A DNA stretch of 64,000 bases from Pleurodeles waltl (Eukaryota > Chordata > Amphibia > Caudata > Salamandridae): NCBI RefSeq assembly GCF_031143425.1, contig NC_090443.1, positions 1,053,568,554 through 1,053,632,553 of the forward strand. Reading direction: 5' to 3'. The number at the start of each line of letters is the position of its first letter. Position 1 is the first letter of the stretch. A program made the translations under genes and the position numbers. Positions 1 to 10,610 of the stretch are shown piece by piece. A model generated the notes under the pieces. That model searched no databases and was not told where the DNA came from. It worked only from the letters and a program-made list of their open reading frames with translations.

Positions 1-722
1 CAGAGGACCGGTGATACAGTCTTTTGTTACCTGCAGTTGCAAGGGGGAAGATTCTGTCATTTCACAGGAGATTTCTTCAGAGCTCCTGGTGCAGAGAGGA
101 GGCAGGCTACCCCCAGGGCATGCACCACCTGGAAACAGTCGAGAAAGCCGGCAGGATGAAGCGATACAAGGTTGCTAGTAGTCGTCTTGCTACTTTGTTG
201 CGGTTTTGTAGGCGTCCTGAGCAGTCAGCGGTTGATCGTTTGGCAGAAGGTGAAGAGGGAGATGCAGAGGAACTCTGGTGAGGTCTTGCATTCGTTATCT
301 GAAGAATTCCCCAAAGCAGAGGCACTAAGTAGCCAGAAAAGGAGGTTTGGCTACCAAGGAAGGAGGATTGGCTACCAAGAGAGGTAAGAGCCTATCAGAA
401 GGAGCCTCTGACGTCACCTGCTGGCACTGGCCACTCAGAGCAGTCCAGTGTGCCACAAACACCTCTGTTTCCAAGATGGCAGAGGTCTGGGACACACTGG
501 AGGAGCTCTGGACACCTCCCCTGGGAGTTTCAGGGGAGTGGTCACTCCTCTTTCCTTTGTCCAGTTTCGTGCCAGAGCAGAGCTGGGGGATCCCTGAACC
601 AGTGTAGACTGGCTTATGCAGAGATGGGCACCATCCTTTGTTCTGCCTTCCTGGGCCAGGGCTGCCTGGACCCCAGGAGGGCAGAAACCTGTCTGAGGGG
701 TTGGCAGCAGCTGCAGTGGAAT
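1..722 (-). repeat. Antisense LTR fragment (Gypsy-type long LTR)
   Basis: This stretch reads as the reverse complement of the long-LTR family seen again at 24399-27156 and 39318-41385. Shared landmarks include the CTCTGACGTCACCT tract near 410 (compare 41060) and the CAGTTTCGTGCCAGAGCAG tract near 565 (compare 41175, which has GCAC for GTGC). It is cut off by the window edge on the left, and similarity fades near 722. It has no coding capacity; the small open frames across it are incidental. The family link is by eye, so the right end may be off by tens of bases. Confidence 0.6.
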
Positions 723-2124
723 GTGAATGTGTGTCTGTTTAGTGCTACTGAAGAATCTCCCGGAGGAAAATTGAGATTAGAGGTATGCAGCTATATCTTC
801 TGACTTCACTTGTGGGGTCTGTGGAAGGCCTTGGTCCGCCTGCTTGTGCCGAGCAGTAATGGCTGCTGTCTGATGTCTGGGTAGCAGGCATTGCTAGGAG
901 CACGTCTCTGCACCTAGAAAGGTTTTTTTATAGTAAAGTGCATATGTCCCGCTGATTCCCTATTTTATATAATTGTTCCTGTTTGTAGAGCTCCAGATTT
1001 CTGAATAAGTTTCAGATATTGAATAATCCGGTCAGATATATTGATCAAGATGTTTCCTAGTTCATAACTAGGACCTTGCTATTTGTAGCTCAGAATGCTT
1101 CCCTGCTCTTCCCTCGGAGGCATTTGATGGCTGAGGCGGTGTTTTAATGTTAGTACAAAATAGATACATTTGCTTGGGGTGTTTGATGTATTCCAGGTTG
1201 ATCATAAACCCATATAGGCTTTCTTTTACTTTGGGTTGCTTTCTTCATTGTGTCGGCTCTTTTCGAGCACTGGAGGTCGCCATTGTTTTGTAATGTTGTA
1301 GTGTGTGTTGGGTTGTGTGTGTGTGGAGTGTCAGATCGTCTGCACAGAGCAGAACGATAACTTTGTATTTTTATGTAGCAATCTAGGTGGTGGGCATTCT
1401 TCAGAGTGCTGCAAAGATTCATTCATAAGTAAAGATGGGCAGAGGAAGCAGCCCCTGTCTAACCCCTCCTTACCACTCGTTACTGCTTGAAGGTGTCCAG
1501 CTCTGGGCTGTTTCATTAGAAAGTACATTATTTGGGTTAATATACCCTTATACGAATCTTGACTAGTTCCAGGTACAGTACAATATCCCAAGCAGAGCCA
1601 AGTGCATTTTCAGAATGTATAGTGCAAGCAAATATTTTCCCTTTCTACTCTGTGTGGGCGTATTTGTTTATTAGGCGTGTAATGTGTAAATGTGCTTGTT
1701 TATCCTGTGGTTAGCGAAGAGACCTATTTGGCTCCTTTGATATATTCTCGGATGCCTATGTTTAGGAGGGCACAGGACATGTTCCCAGAATTCTGCTTCC
1801 ATAGATACTTTAGTAAACAGAGGTAGCTGTGGCCTCTGCTTTTGTCTAAGTGTAATAATCCATGTTTGAGGATCTGCCGGCATCTGTTTGAAGGTGTTAT
1901 CATCGAAGGCTGCAGTGCAAGGGGGCTGCGTTGGAAAATATTGCTAGTTATTGTACCTGGTCAGGTGCTGTCTTTGGCTGATGTGTTCAATTGTTGATGC
2001 AGTTCTGTTCATGTCATCGAGGTACCCATAGGGACTAGTCTGGCGTGAGATCTTTTTAAACGGGTTTGAGAAGTGCTGTTTCAATGCGTTTCTGTTTGTA
2101 ATAGGTACCTCTCTTTCCACATCA
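723..2124. other. Unassigned sequence, no gene seen
   Basis: AT-leaning unique-looking DNA with no long open frame, no splice-site-bounded exon candidate and no repeat I can name. There are short GT-rich runs near 1300-1325. It may be old decayed repeat or true host intergenic or intronic sequence. Confidence 0.4.
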
Positions 2125-2132
2125 TGTAAGAG

Positions 2133-2320
2133 CAGTGCTTTAAATGGGCCGGTACTCTCCGGTACTGAGTACCGGCACTTTTTTATTTTGAGAGGGAGAG
2201 TACCGGCTTATCTCAAGAAAAACTTAATACTTTTAATTGGAGAGTACCGGCACTTCTCAAAAACAAGCAGGTACTCTAGCACAGAGTACCTGCACTTCTA
2301 TTTTTCCATTTAAAGCACTG
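2133..2320. mobile_element. hAT-type MITE (188 bp)
   Basis: The ends are perfect 15-bp inverted repeats, CAGTGCTTTAAATGG on the left and its complement on the right. The element is flanked by an exact 8-bp direct repeat, TGTAAGAG, at 2125-2132 and 2321-2328. An 8-bp duplication with CAGTG-type termini is the hallmark of hAT transposons. The inside is short and non-coding and holds repeated GAGTACCGGC and GTACTC palindromic pieces that can fold into a hairpin. It must have been moved by an autonomous hAT elsewhere. The 8-bp duplication still matches exactly, which points to a fairly recent insertion. Confidence 0.88.
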
Positions 2321-2328
2321 TGTAAGAG

Positions 2329-3377
2329 GGAGCTCCACAGAGGTTGCAGTGTTTGGTGGGGCACACCGTACACCCCTATCCCTTCTTTCCTCAACTTCCT
2401 GCGACAGATTTAAGTTATCACATAGGTGACGCAGTCCCACAGGCTACCCTCAGGTGGAGCAGAAATTAGTAGTTCAGACCCACACCCGATCTTGTTCAGT
2501 CACCATTGATTGTCTTTTTTCCGTCTGTCTTTTAAAACATTGTGACTCACTTCAAGTGCTCTGTGTATGATGGATGTTGCTTCCAGCCCTGCATTAGCCT
2601 CGTTAAAGCATGACCATCAAGGACAGAACTTTAGAGTCCAACTGTGTGGACCCAATCCATGTAGTTCTTTGTGGGCCATGGCAAGCACACACAAGGTACA
2701 GACTACGCCACCAGATACAGCTTGACATTCATGGTTGGCAGTGCTTGAAAAATCATAAAAATGTTACTAGACCTGCAGCTCGAGTAACTTAAATAATCTA
2801 CTCGACCTAACTAATGTACTTCACCCGTAAACAGGTCCCAAATTGTGTGATCTTAGGCAAATAGTTTACAGTGTCGCCTTTTTCTTAATTTTCACATATG
2901 ATTGCACCTTTAAAAATGTGAGATCAGCAGTTCTGAAGTACCAAAAAAACTCTTTTGATTGATTAAGTAGACTAAAGTTTGTTGCATGCATCACAAGAAT
3001 CTAGCCCACATACCCATGAGGTCTAGCTCACTTAACCTAGAACTACTTTTAGTTTACTAACAACATTGCCATCATACAGGAGTGTTTCTCAGTTTGTTTA
3101 AACACTCAATTTTGAATAACTATATTACTAAACCTTGATGTGGTAACATATTGTCATCTACACACACTCATTTTCCAAAAAATGTCCAAAAACCTTTACT
3201 GATAAAACTATATAGTGTTTTAACAATCTGTGAAAATTGAGTTTCAGAAAACATATCCAACATGTAAAGTATTCTGATCTGTTTTCATCCTATTAAAATA
3301 TTTTTTCATCACACAGAAATATAAAAAAGGGCTTTCACAACTACTGAAATATATTTTGTAATGTTGGCTCAGTTGAC
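2329..3377. other. Unassigned AT-rich sequence, no gene seen
   Basis: No gene is visible. A GCAGTGCTTGAAAAATC tract near 2740 resembles the start of another hAT-like fragment, but I find no partner end or duplication. The rest is AT-rich and unclassified up to the Harbinger insertion site. Confidence 0.35.
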
Positions 3378-3380
3378 TTA

Positions 3381-3401
3381 GGGGGTCATTACAACATTGG
3401 C
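3381..3401 (+). repeat. Harbinger left terminal inverted repeat
   Basis: Starts with five G residues and CATTACAAC directly after TTA. It pairs with 11754-11774 with three mismatches in 21 positions (positions 6, 16 and 17). Confidence 0.85.
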
Positions 3402-3942
3402 AGTAAAAGCCGCTTACCGCCGTGCAGAAAACCGCCAACACACCGCCGTGGCCGTGGAAATCCGCCACAGCTATTATGACCCACATCCCGAAATCCGACA
3501 AAATTCAGACACCCACACAAGTCCGCCACACCAAAGGTCAGTGATAAACTGGCGAAAACAAAACCGACACCGTCATGCCAACAGAAGTACGCCCATGCTA
3601 TCACGACCCACGAATCCACTCGGCGGTCTGCACTCAAAATACACACACATCTCCAAAACACCACCACATTGGACAATTCGAAAGACACACACCTGATATA
3701 CATACACACACCACTCCCACACACTCAATACTATATAAAACACACACCCACATCACCCACAAACCCCTATGACAACAATTGCGACAGAAGGCCAGAGAGA
3801 GACACCACCATCCACAAACTAACAGCCACAGGCACTCAACACCATCACCCACACAACTTCCACGCATAAAACACCACACACCACTACATATCACCACACT
3901 TATCACCACATACACCACCCCACACATCACCTACACCACCCC

Positions 3943-5458
3943 ATGGCACGGCAAAGACACCCCAGTTTCTCGGAGGAGGAGCTCAGGGTCATGGTGGAGG
4001 AAATCGTCCGGATAGAGCCACAGTTATTTGGAGCACAGGTGCAGCACACCTCAATTGCAAGGAAGATGGAGCTATGGCGAAGAATAGTCGACAGGGTCAA
4101 CGCAGTAGGACAGCACCCAAGAAATCGGGACGACATCAGGAAGAGGTGGACCGACCTACGGGGGAAGGTGCGTTCCGTGGTCTCCAGACACAACATCGCG
4201 GTACAGCGGACTGGCGGTGGGCCCCCACCTCCTCCCCAACAACTAACAACATGGGAGGAGCAGGTCTTGACTATTCTGCATCCTGAGGGCCTCGCAGGAG
4301 TCAGTGGAGGAATGGACTCTGGTAAGTCACATCTTAACTATCATATCCCCCACCCTGCCTGCATGCTATCACATACCCCCACCCCTATCACTCCAACTCC
4401 TCACAAATGTACCAATAACACAAACCACCCATCCCAACACCAAGCCCTGCATGACACAACAAAGCATGGACACCCATCACTAAAGCATGCACACTGCACA
4501 TACCCATAACACCCCCCTCAACCATCATCACACAAGCCCACACACAGGAATGCTAGCACTGGGGTACACAGTCACCCACCCATTGCACACCATGAAACAC
4601 ACAGATGCAATAATCATGCCTTTACACCCCTGCAGGACCACTACCCAACGTCACCAGACAGGAGGGTCCAGACATCTCCACCCCACCCACAGAAGAGTCC
4701 CACAGTGATGACAGCAGCTCTCTCCACCTGGATCTAGATGACCAGCCCGGAGCATTGTGGGCCTCGGGACAGTCGGTTCCCCTCACACAGGCACAGGCCA
4801 CCACAGACCTTCCACCCTCTGATAACACCAGCACAGCACCCACCCAGCGGGCCCATACCTCTGTCCCCAGGACACGTCAATCAGCTGTCTGTCCACCACT
4901 ACAGGGAACCCAGGATAACCCACCACCCCAACAACAACAGGGACCTGGGGGCAGTGGTAGTGGGCACACAGTCCAGGGGACGGAGGCACAGGAACACAGG
5001 GGAACTGGGAGGGCTGCTGTGCGACAGGGCCAGACAGGCCTAGGGAACCCACTCTCCACGAGGCCCTCTCCTCCATCACGGGAGCATACCACCACTCCCA
5101 GGAGACGATGGCAACGGTACTGGCCAAGTTTCCGGAGACCCATCGCCTGCAGGAGGAACAGTATTTGGGCTTCAGGGAGGAACTCAGAACCATCAGCAGC
5201 GCCCTAGGCACCATCGTAGGGGTGCTGAAGGAGATACTTAACACCAGGAGGGACACTGTGGCACTCCAAGGGGCTCCTGACACTAGCATGGACGATGAAC
5301 TGCCCACCACCTCCGCCGGCGCTAGTGGACAGGAGGCACCGCCACAGGACCACCACACCAGCACCCCACCCCCTGCAGACGGAGAACCACCCCGCAAGCG
5401 GTCCCTGAGAACCAGGAACAAGACAGAGCACGATGCCAAGACCCCCGCCAAGAAATAA
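3943..5458 (+). pseudogene. Harbinger accessory gene 1: Myb/SANT-like DNA-binding protein (frameshifted)
   Basis: Exon 1 (3943-4321) encodes an N-terminal Myb/SANT-like domain at residues 8-80. It has the spaced tryptophans of the fold, W45 in ELWRRIV and W69 in RKRWTDL, followed by a proline run. A canonical donor (GGTAAGT at 4321) and an acceptor ending TGCAG at 4635 remove a CA-rich intron and keep phase. Exon 2 encodes a Pro/Gln/Thr-rich linker, then a helical segment (from REPTLHEALSS through FREELRTISSALG), then a basic tail with KRSLRTRNK that could be a nuclear signal. The linker and C-terminal half are in different frames, with an indel around 5030-5045, so the copy is broken. In Harbinger systems the Myb-like partner binds the element ends and brings the transposase into the nucleus; that role is inferred here. 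The minus-strand frame of 282 codons over the same DNA is a shadow. Confidence 0.72.
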
Positions 5459-5644
5459 GACCACCCTGTTATCATCCTACTGTCCCACTTTGTAACCCTG
5501 TCCATATTGGAACTGCCCCAGCTCCACTTCCTATGCCCATATGGGCAATGCACCTTTGACACTAATAGACTGGGCTCTGCCATGGACATTCCTCCACCAT
5601 CACCCCTCACCATTTTACAACCCCCCTCCAATATTTAGCACTGC

Positions 5645-5650
5645 AATAAA
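5645..5650 (+). promoter_or_regulatory. Polyadenylation signal AATAAA for accessory gene 1
   Basis: AATAAA lies 187 bases downstream of the stop at 5458, on the same strand, with no other plus-strand gene between them. Spacing and position fit the 3' end of the Myb-like transcript. Confidence 0.5.
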
Positions 5651-5938
5651 CACCCTTGAAGTACAAAACAATCTGGAGTCAGTCTGTGATTTTGAAAATG
5701 TGTATTAGCAATGACAGTGACAAAATGCGTTCTCAAAATGTAATGTCAACATACCTATGTCACACATCTCAAGTCCATGAGGAATCTAAGCAGATGACAC
5801 ACGTTGGAAACCACACCTGTGAAACCGTAATGGAAATGTACAACTCAGTTACCATATACTGGTTGAAATCGACAGACAGGATAGAGGTAGAAGTTTGAAA
5901 GTGCTTGTAGTAGGCAGGAATGCATTCTCACCTGTGTG

Positions 5939-7087
5939 TCACTGGAAATATTGCTGGATAACTGAGTCCCTGTTGTCAATGTCTTCTTCCTCTGCGTCCT
6001 CCTCATCACTGTCCACAGGCTCCACAGCTGCCACAACACCGTCATCTGGACCATCCTCCTGCAGAAAAGGCACCTGTCGTCGCAAAGCCAAGTTGTGAAG
6101 CATACAGCAGGCCACGATGATCTGGCACACCTTCCTTGGTGAGTAGAATAGGGAACCACCTGTCATATGGAGGCACCTGAACCTGGCCTTCAGGAGGCCG
6201 AAGGTGCGTTCAATCACCCTCCTAGTCCGCCCATGGGCCTCATTGTAGCATTCCTCTGCCCTGGTCCTGGGATTCCTCACTGGGGTCAGTAGCCATGACA
6301 GGTTGGGGTAACCAGAGTCCCCTAATAGCCACACCCGGTGCCTCTGGAGTTGACCCATCACATAAGGGATGCTGCTATTCAGGAGGATGTAGGCGCCATG
6401 CACTGAGCCAGGGAACATAGCATTTACCTGGGAGATGTACTGGACTGCCAAACATACCATCTGTACATTCATCGAATGAAAACTCTTCCAGTTCCTGTAC
6501 ACCTGTTCACTCCTGTGGGGGGGGACCAGAGCTACATGGGTCCCATCAATGGCACCTATAATGTTGGGGATATGTCCAAGGGCATAGAATTCACCTTTCA
6601 CTGTAGGCAAATCCTCCACCTGAGGGAAAACGATGTAGCTCCGCATGTGTTTCAGCAGGGCAGACAACACTCTGGACAACACGTTTGAAAACATAGGCTG
6701 GGACATCCCTGATGCCATGGCCACTGTTGTTTGAAATGACCCACTTGCAAGGAAATGGAGCACTGATAGCACCTGCACTTGAGGGGGGATTCCTGTGGGA
6801 TGGCGGATTGCTGACATCAGGTCAGGCTCCAACTGGGCACACAGTTCCTGGATTGTGGCATGGTCATACCTGTAGGTGATGATCAAATGTCGCTCCTCCA
6901 TTGTCAACAGGTCCACCAGCGGTCGGTACACTGGAGGATTCCGCCATCTCCTCACATGTCCCAGCGGACGGTGCCTAGGAAGGACAACAGCGACCACAGG
7001 GTCAAACAACTCAGAGGTATGTACCCACAGTCTACACAGAACACCATTCATACACAGAATCTGGCCTGTATTTGTGTTGTGCGACAA
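5939..7087 (-). CDS. Harbinger transposase (HARBI1 / DDE_Tnp_4 family)
   Basis: An uninterrupted 382-codon frame, close to the usual length of HARBI1-type transposases. The N-terminal part (about 60-160) has the helical region with LVDLLTMEERHLI and the VLHFLASGSFQ motif of the family. The DDE catalytic core follows: D181 in IIGAIDGTH, D257 in LLGDSGYP and E293 in RRVIERTFGLLK, with 35 residues between the second D and the E. The segment normally ending PGSVHD reads PGSVHG here (G231), so one conserved but non-triad residue looks changed. The C-terminus is acidic (DSDEEDAEEED). The start is the first in-frame ATG; the first 30 or so residues look less conserved and may be intron or UTR. It is transcribed towards accessory gene 1 and away from accessory gene 2. 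The protein should cut and join the element ends at TWA targets. It is open, so it could still act in trans. Confidence 0.88.
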   Translation of the reverse strand: MSHNTNTGQILCMNGVLCRLWVHTSELFDPVVAVVLPRHRPLGHVRRWRNPPVYRPLVDLLTMEERHLIITYRYDHATIQELCAQLEPDLMSAIRHPTGIPPQVQVLSVLHFLASGSFQTTVAMASGMSQPMFSNVLSRVLSALLKHMRSYIVFPQVEDLPTVKGEFYALGHIPNIIGAIDGTHVALVPPHRSEQVYRNWKSFHSMNVQMVCLAVQYISQVNAMFPGSVHGAYILLNSSIPYVMGQLQRHRVWLLGDSGYPNLSWLLTPVRNPRTRAEECYNEAHGRTRRVIERTFGLLKARFRCLHMTGGSLFYSPRKVCQIIVACCMLHNLALRRQVPFLQEDGPDDGVVAAVEPVDSDEEDAEEEDIDNRDSVIQQYFQ

Positions 7088-7439
7088 GGCCTAGGTCTGT
7101 GTGACGCAGTTGGTAATTAGGCCATGTGGGCCCCTGAAATGGCGGCTGCCTGACCTCTAAACTGGGACAATGGGATGTGAGGTAACTACGCTGGTGCTGT
7201 ACACCGTTGCGGTAGGCGGTCGAAGACCGCGGCGAAATTCTGCATTGGTTAACATTGGACCCTATGGGTCCCAGGAGCCAATGACCATGTACACCAGCAG
7301 TAATGCTACGCACCGCCGCGGACATGACCGCTGCGGACGTGACCACCATTTTCTAGCTGTTTAATCACTCGATACCTGATTTTCAACAGGAGAGGACCTA
7401 CACTGCAAGTGCTGCTGTGACCTCGGTCTGGAAGAGACA

Positions 7440-10065
7440 ATGGCTTGTGCGTCTGGGGAAAGGGCCCCTGCCTTCACTGCAGAGGAGTTGGAGAAGCTCG
7501 TGGACGGGGTCCTCCCCCAGTACATGCTACTCTACGGTCCTCCAGACCAACAGTTAAGTACACAGGGAGCACGTTGTATGGGCTATGCCTGTGTGGAGAG
7601 GGCTGGTTGTAAGAAGGAAGGGCGTACAGTTCTGCGTGCATGAAGGACTGTGAATGCATGTGCCACATGGCAAGGGTAGGGATGTGGGCCACTCACTTCG
7701 ACGGTGCAGTTGCTAATGACTTCTCTTCTTCCCCTCTACATTTCATTTAGATCAGCGCCCACCAGAAGAAGGATATTTGGCGTGCCATCGCCAAGGACGT
7801 CCAGACCCTGGGGGTCCACCACAGACGGAGCACCCACTGCCGTAAAAGATGGGAGGACATTCGCCGCTGGAGCAAGAAGACGGCGGAGGCTCAGCTGGGG
7901 ATGGCCTCCCAACGTGGGAGGGGTGCCCGTCGCACCATGACCCCTTATGTTCCGGATCCTGGCGGTGGCCTACCCTGAGTTGGATGGATGCTTGAGGGCA
8001 TCACAGCAGACACAAGGGGGTGAGTACAACATCATTCTGCGGACTTTGCGCGCAGTGAAGGTGTCTGGGTGGGGGAGGAGGGCTGTAGGTTTCCCTAGGC
8101 CAGGGTGAGTTCCGTAGGCTAGGCCCCTCCGTAATGCAGGCCATGTGGCACTCCACCCCACCTCTGTAGAGTGCCAAGTACAGGTATACATACCCCTGTG
8201 TCATCTATGTGTGCAGATGTCGACCATAGCCATGTAGGCCATATCCCAGGAACTGCATCTGTAGAGCGCAACAGCGCGGCGTAGTGCAGGGGGCTGCTGT
8301 GTCTGTATTGTCCGCCAGCGGTAGCGGTAAGCCATGCACTCAACCTGTCTTTCTTCTGTCGTCCCCCCCCCTTTTTGTGGTCTCCCTGTTCTTGTGTGCA
8401 TCAGCATCATCAGGCGGAGGTACAGTGGCACCGGAGCACGAGGGAGCTGCATCCTACATGGCCATGGAGGTCCACACCACGGACTCTGAATACACCAGTG
8501 GGATGGAGGGCGAGGGGAGATTCAAGGCGGTCACAGGATCTGCAACCAGTGACACGGACTCGTCCTCCGATGGTCGCTCCCTTGTGGTGGCGGCAAAATC
8601 TGTGCCCCCCACTTCTACAGGCACAGCCGCCACCCCCCCTACCAGCACAGCCCTCCCACCTGCCCCTCAGCCTTCGCCCCGTGCCCGCTCACCCAGGAGG
8701 GTGGGCATTACCTTCACCCCAGGCACCTCAGCCCCTGCCACTTCTGCTGCCCTCAGTGAGGAGGCCATTGACCTCCTCAGGTCACTCACTGTTGGGCAGT
8801 CTACCATTTTGAATGCCATCCAGGGTGTAGAAAGGGAATTGCAACACACAAATGCATTCCTGGAGGCACTGATGGCAGCCATTGTCCCTGTGTCTAGCCT
8901 CCCGCCTCCAACTTCCTCCTCCCAGACCCAATCCCCTGCACCCCAGCCTATCCCAAGCACACCATCAGACCAGCACGCACACACCTCACCACACAAGGGA
9001 AGCTCAGGCAAACATAAGCACCACACATCCCACAGGCACTCACGCAAGCATCACACACATACAGACACAGCAACATCCACTGCCTCCACTGTGTCCCCCT
9101 CCTTATCGTCTCCCTCCTCCCTCCCAATCTCGTCTACACTCTCACCTGCTTGCACCACCACTACAGCCACTAGGTCCCGCACCAGCACACCCACCACCAC
9201 ACCCCGCTCACGTGCACTCACCACCCCCACTACCATTTACACGTCCCCTGTGTCCTCTCCCAGTGTGTCTGTTGACGCCCCCTCCCAAAGTACACAAACG
9301 CAGGCACACACCCACCCAACATACATCCACCTCACGACAGCCTCCAGCGCATGCACCTGCACCCAAAGCCACAAAAGTTACACCTCCTACAACCACCTCC
9401 TCTTCCTCCACTCCCAAACCCCCTCCAGCTACCCGTCCCAGTGTTCCTAAGAAACTTTTCCTGACCAAGCTTGACTTCTTCCCACCCCCCCTCCAATTCA
9501 TAAGTCCCGTACTAGCACCTCAGCCAAAAAATCTCCGGGACCAGTGGTGGCTGTTGTTACAGGTATGTGGAGTGCACCGGGCACCAGGGCAGCCAGTGTG
9601 ACACGGATCCACAGCACAGCCAGTCCCCCCCCTGTGAAGCACCAGAAGTTGGACAGTGCCCGGCGGGAGAGGGGGAAGACTCCAGCCAGCAAAGCTGCTC
9701 ACAAGGGTCCCTGGGGGAGTGTCGACTCAGCTGTGACTCCTCCCAAGGTGGGGAAGAGGCAGAAGAAATCGCCAAAGTCTGGGAGGAGCAGCATGGCGGA
9801 GAAGACCGCCATCATCCCCGCTGGCCAGGAGGCCACCGCCAGCCACATTGTCACTGGCCAGGAGGCCACCGCCAGAGTCAGGGCCCAGGAGGGCAGCCCG
9901 ATCGTCACTGGCCAGGAGGCCACCACCAGAGTCAGTGCCCAGGAGGGCAGCCCGATCGTCACTTGCAAGGAGGCCACCGCCAGAGTCAGTGCCCAGGAGG
10001 CCACCGCCAGCCACAGCTCAGCTGCCCAGGAGGGGCCCGGCAGCCCCAGCCCAGCTGCCCAATGA
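7440..10065 (+). pseudogene. Harbinger accessory gene 2: second Myb/SANT-like protein with Ser/Thr/Pro-rich tail (decayed)
   Basis: Exon 1 (7440-7553) begins with an acidic-basic helix containing FTAEELEKLVDGVLP. Exon 2 (7751-8019) completes a Myb/SANT-like domain with W in KKDIWRAIAKDV and W in HCRKRWEDIRRWS. Its acceptor is TTTAG at 7750 and its donor GTGAGT at 8020. Exon 3 starts after CAG at 8413 and its phase fits exon 2. It encodes a long Ser/Thr/Pro-rich region with a short helical segment (SEEAIDLLRSLTVGQ), then a basic stretch and an 18-residue repeat. Decay is visible: the exon 1 donor reads CAG followed by TTAAGT instead of GTAAGT; an indel sits near 7943-7946; and in-frame stops occur at 9448 and 9472, where the natural frame seems to move by one between about 9280 and 9500. 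It is distinct from accessory gene 1. A DNA-binding role is inferred from the fold only. Confidence 0.62.
9854..10015 (+). repeat. 54-bp in-frame tandem repeat (18-residue unit)
   Basis: Three units begin at 9854, 9908 and 9962, each 54 bp, preceded by a shorter 33-bp unit from 9821. They encode GQEAT..RV.AQEGSPIVT-like units in the frame of the 3' exon of accessory gene 2, so the repeat expands the protein without breaking frame. Confidence 0.7.
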
Positions 10066-10079
10066 AGGACCGGCAGCCC

Positions 10080-10575
10080 CAGCCCAGATGGACAATGAAG
10101 GACCGCCATGGCAAGCACCGCTGAACAGGGCAAGCACCGCTGAACAGGTCAGAAACTGCAAACTCAAGCACCGCTGAACAGGGCAAAGACCGCCATGGCA
10201 AGCTCCGCTGAACAGGGCAAAGACCGCCATGGCAAGCACGGCTGAACAGGGCAAGCACCGCTGAACAGGTCAGAAACTGCAAACTCAAGCACCGCTGAAC
10301 AGGGCAAAGACCGCCATGGCAAGCACCGCTGAACAGGGCAAAGACTGCCATGGCAAGCTCCGCTGAACAGGGCAAGCATCGCCAAGTCAAGCACCGCTGA
10401 ACAGGGCAAGCACTGCCAAGTCAAGCACCGCTGAACAGGGCGAGCACTGCCGAACAAGGCAAGGACCGCCAAGTCAAGCACCACTGAACAGGGCAAGCAC
10501 CGCTGAACAGGGCAAGCACCGCCAAGTCAAGCACCGCTGAACATGGCAAGGACCGCCAACTCAAGCACCGCTAGC
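10080..10575 (+). repeat. Short-period GC-rich minisatellite inside Harbinger
   Basis: Irregular tandem units built on AAGCACCGCTGAACAGGGC alternating with AAGACCGCCATGGC and AAGTC pieces. Unit order is shuffled, and a larger block containing the tract GTCAGAAACTGCAAACTC recurs at about 10147 and 10268. It is non-coding; the long minus-strand frames across it reflect only the repeat. Confidence 0.75.
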
Positions 10576-10610
10576 CCATGAGTGGCAGGGGCAGTGACGC
10601 AACTGGGACG

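Noticed and set aside
3389..3930. Cys/Val/Trp-rich frames on the minus strand and His/Thr-rich frames on the plus strand
   Set aside because: Simple CA/CAC-rich sequence in the Harbinger leader produces them.
4783..5631. 282-codon minus-strand frame opposite accessory gene 1
   Set aside because: It is the complement of a Pro/Gln/Thr-rich coding exon; its Val/Leu/Gly/Trp-rich text has no domain, and the plus strand carries introns, phase and a polyadenylation signal.
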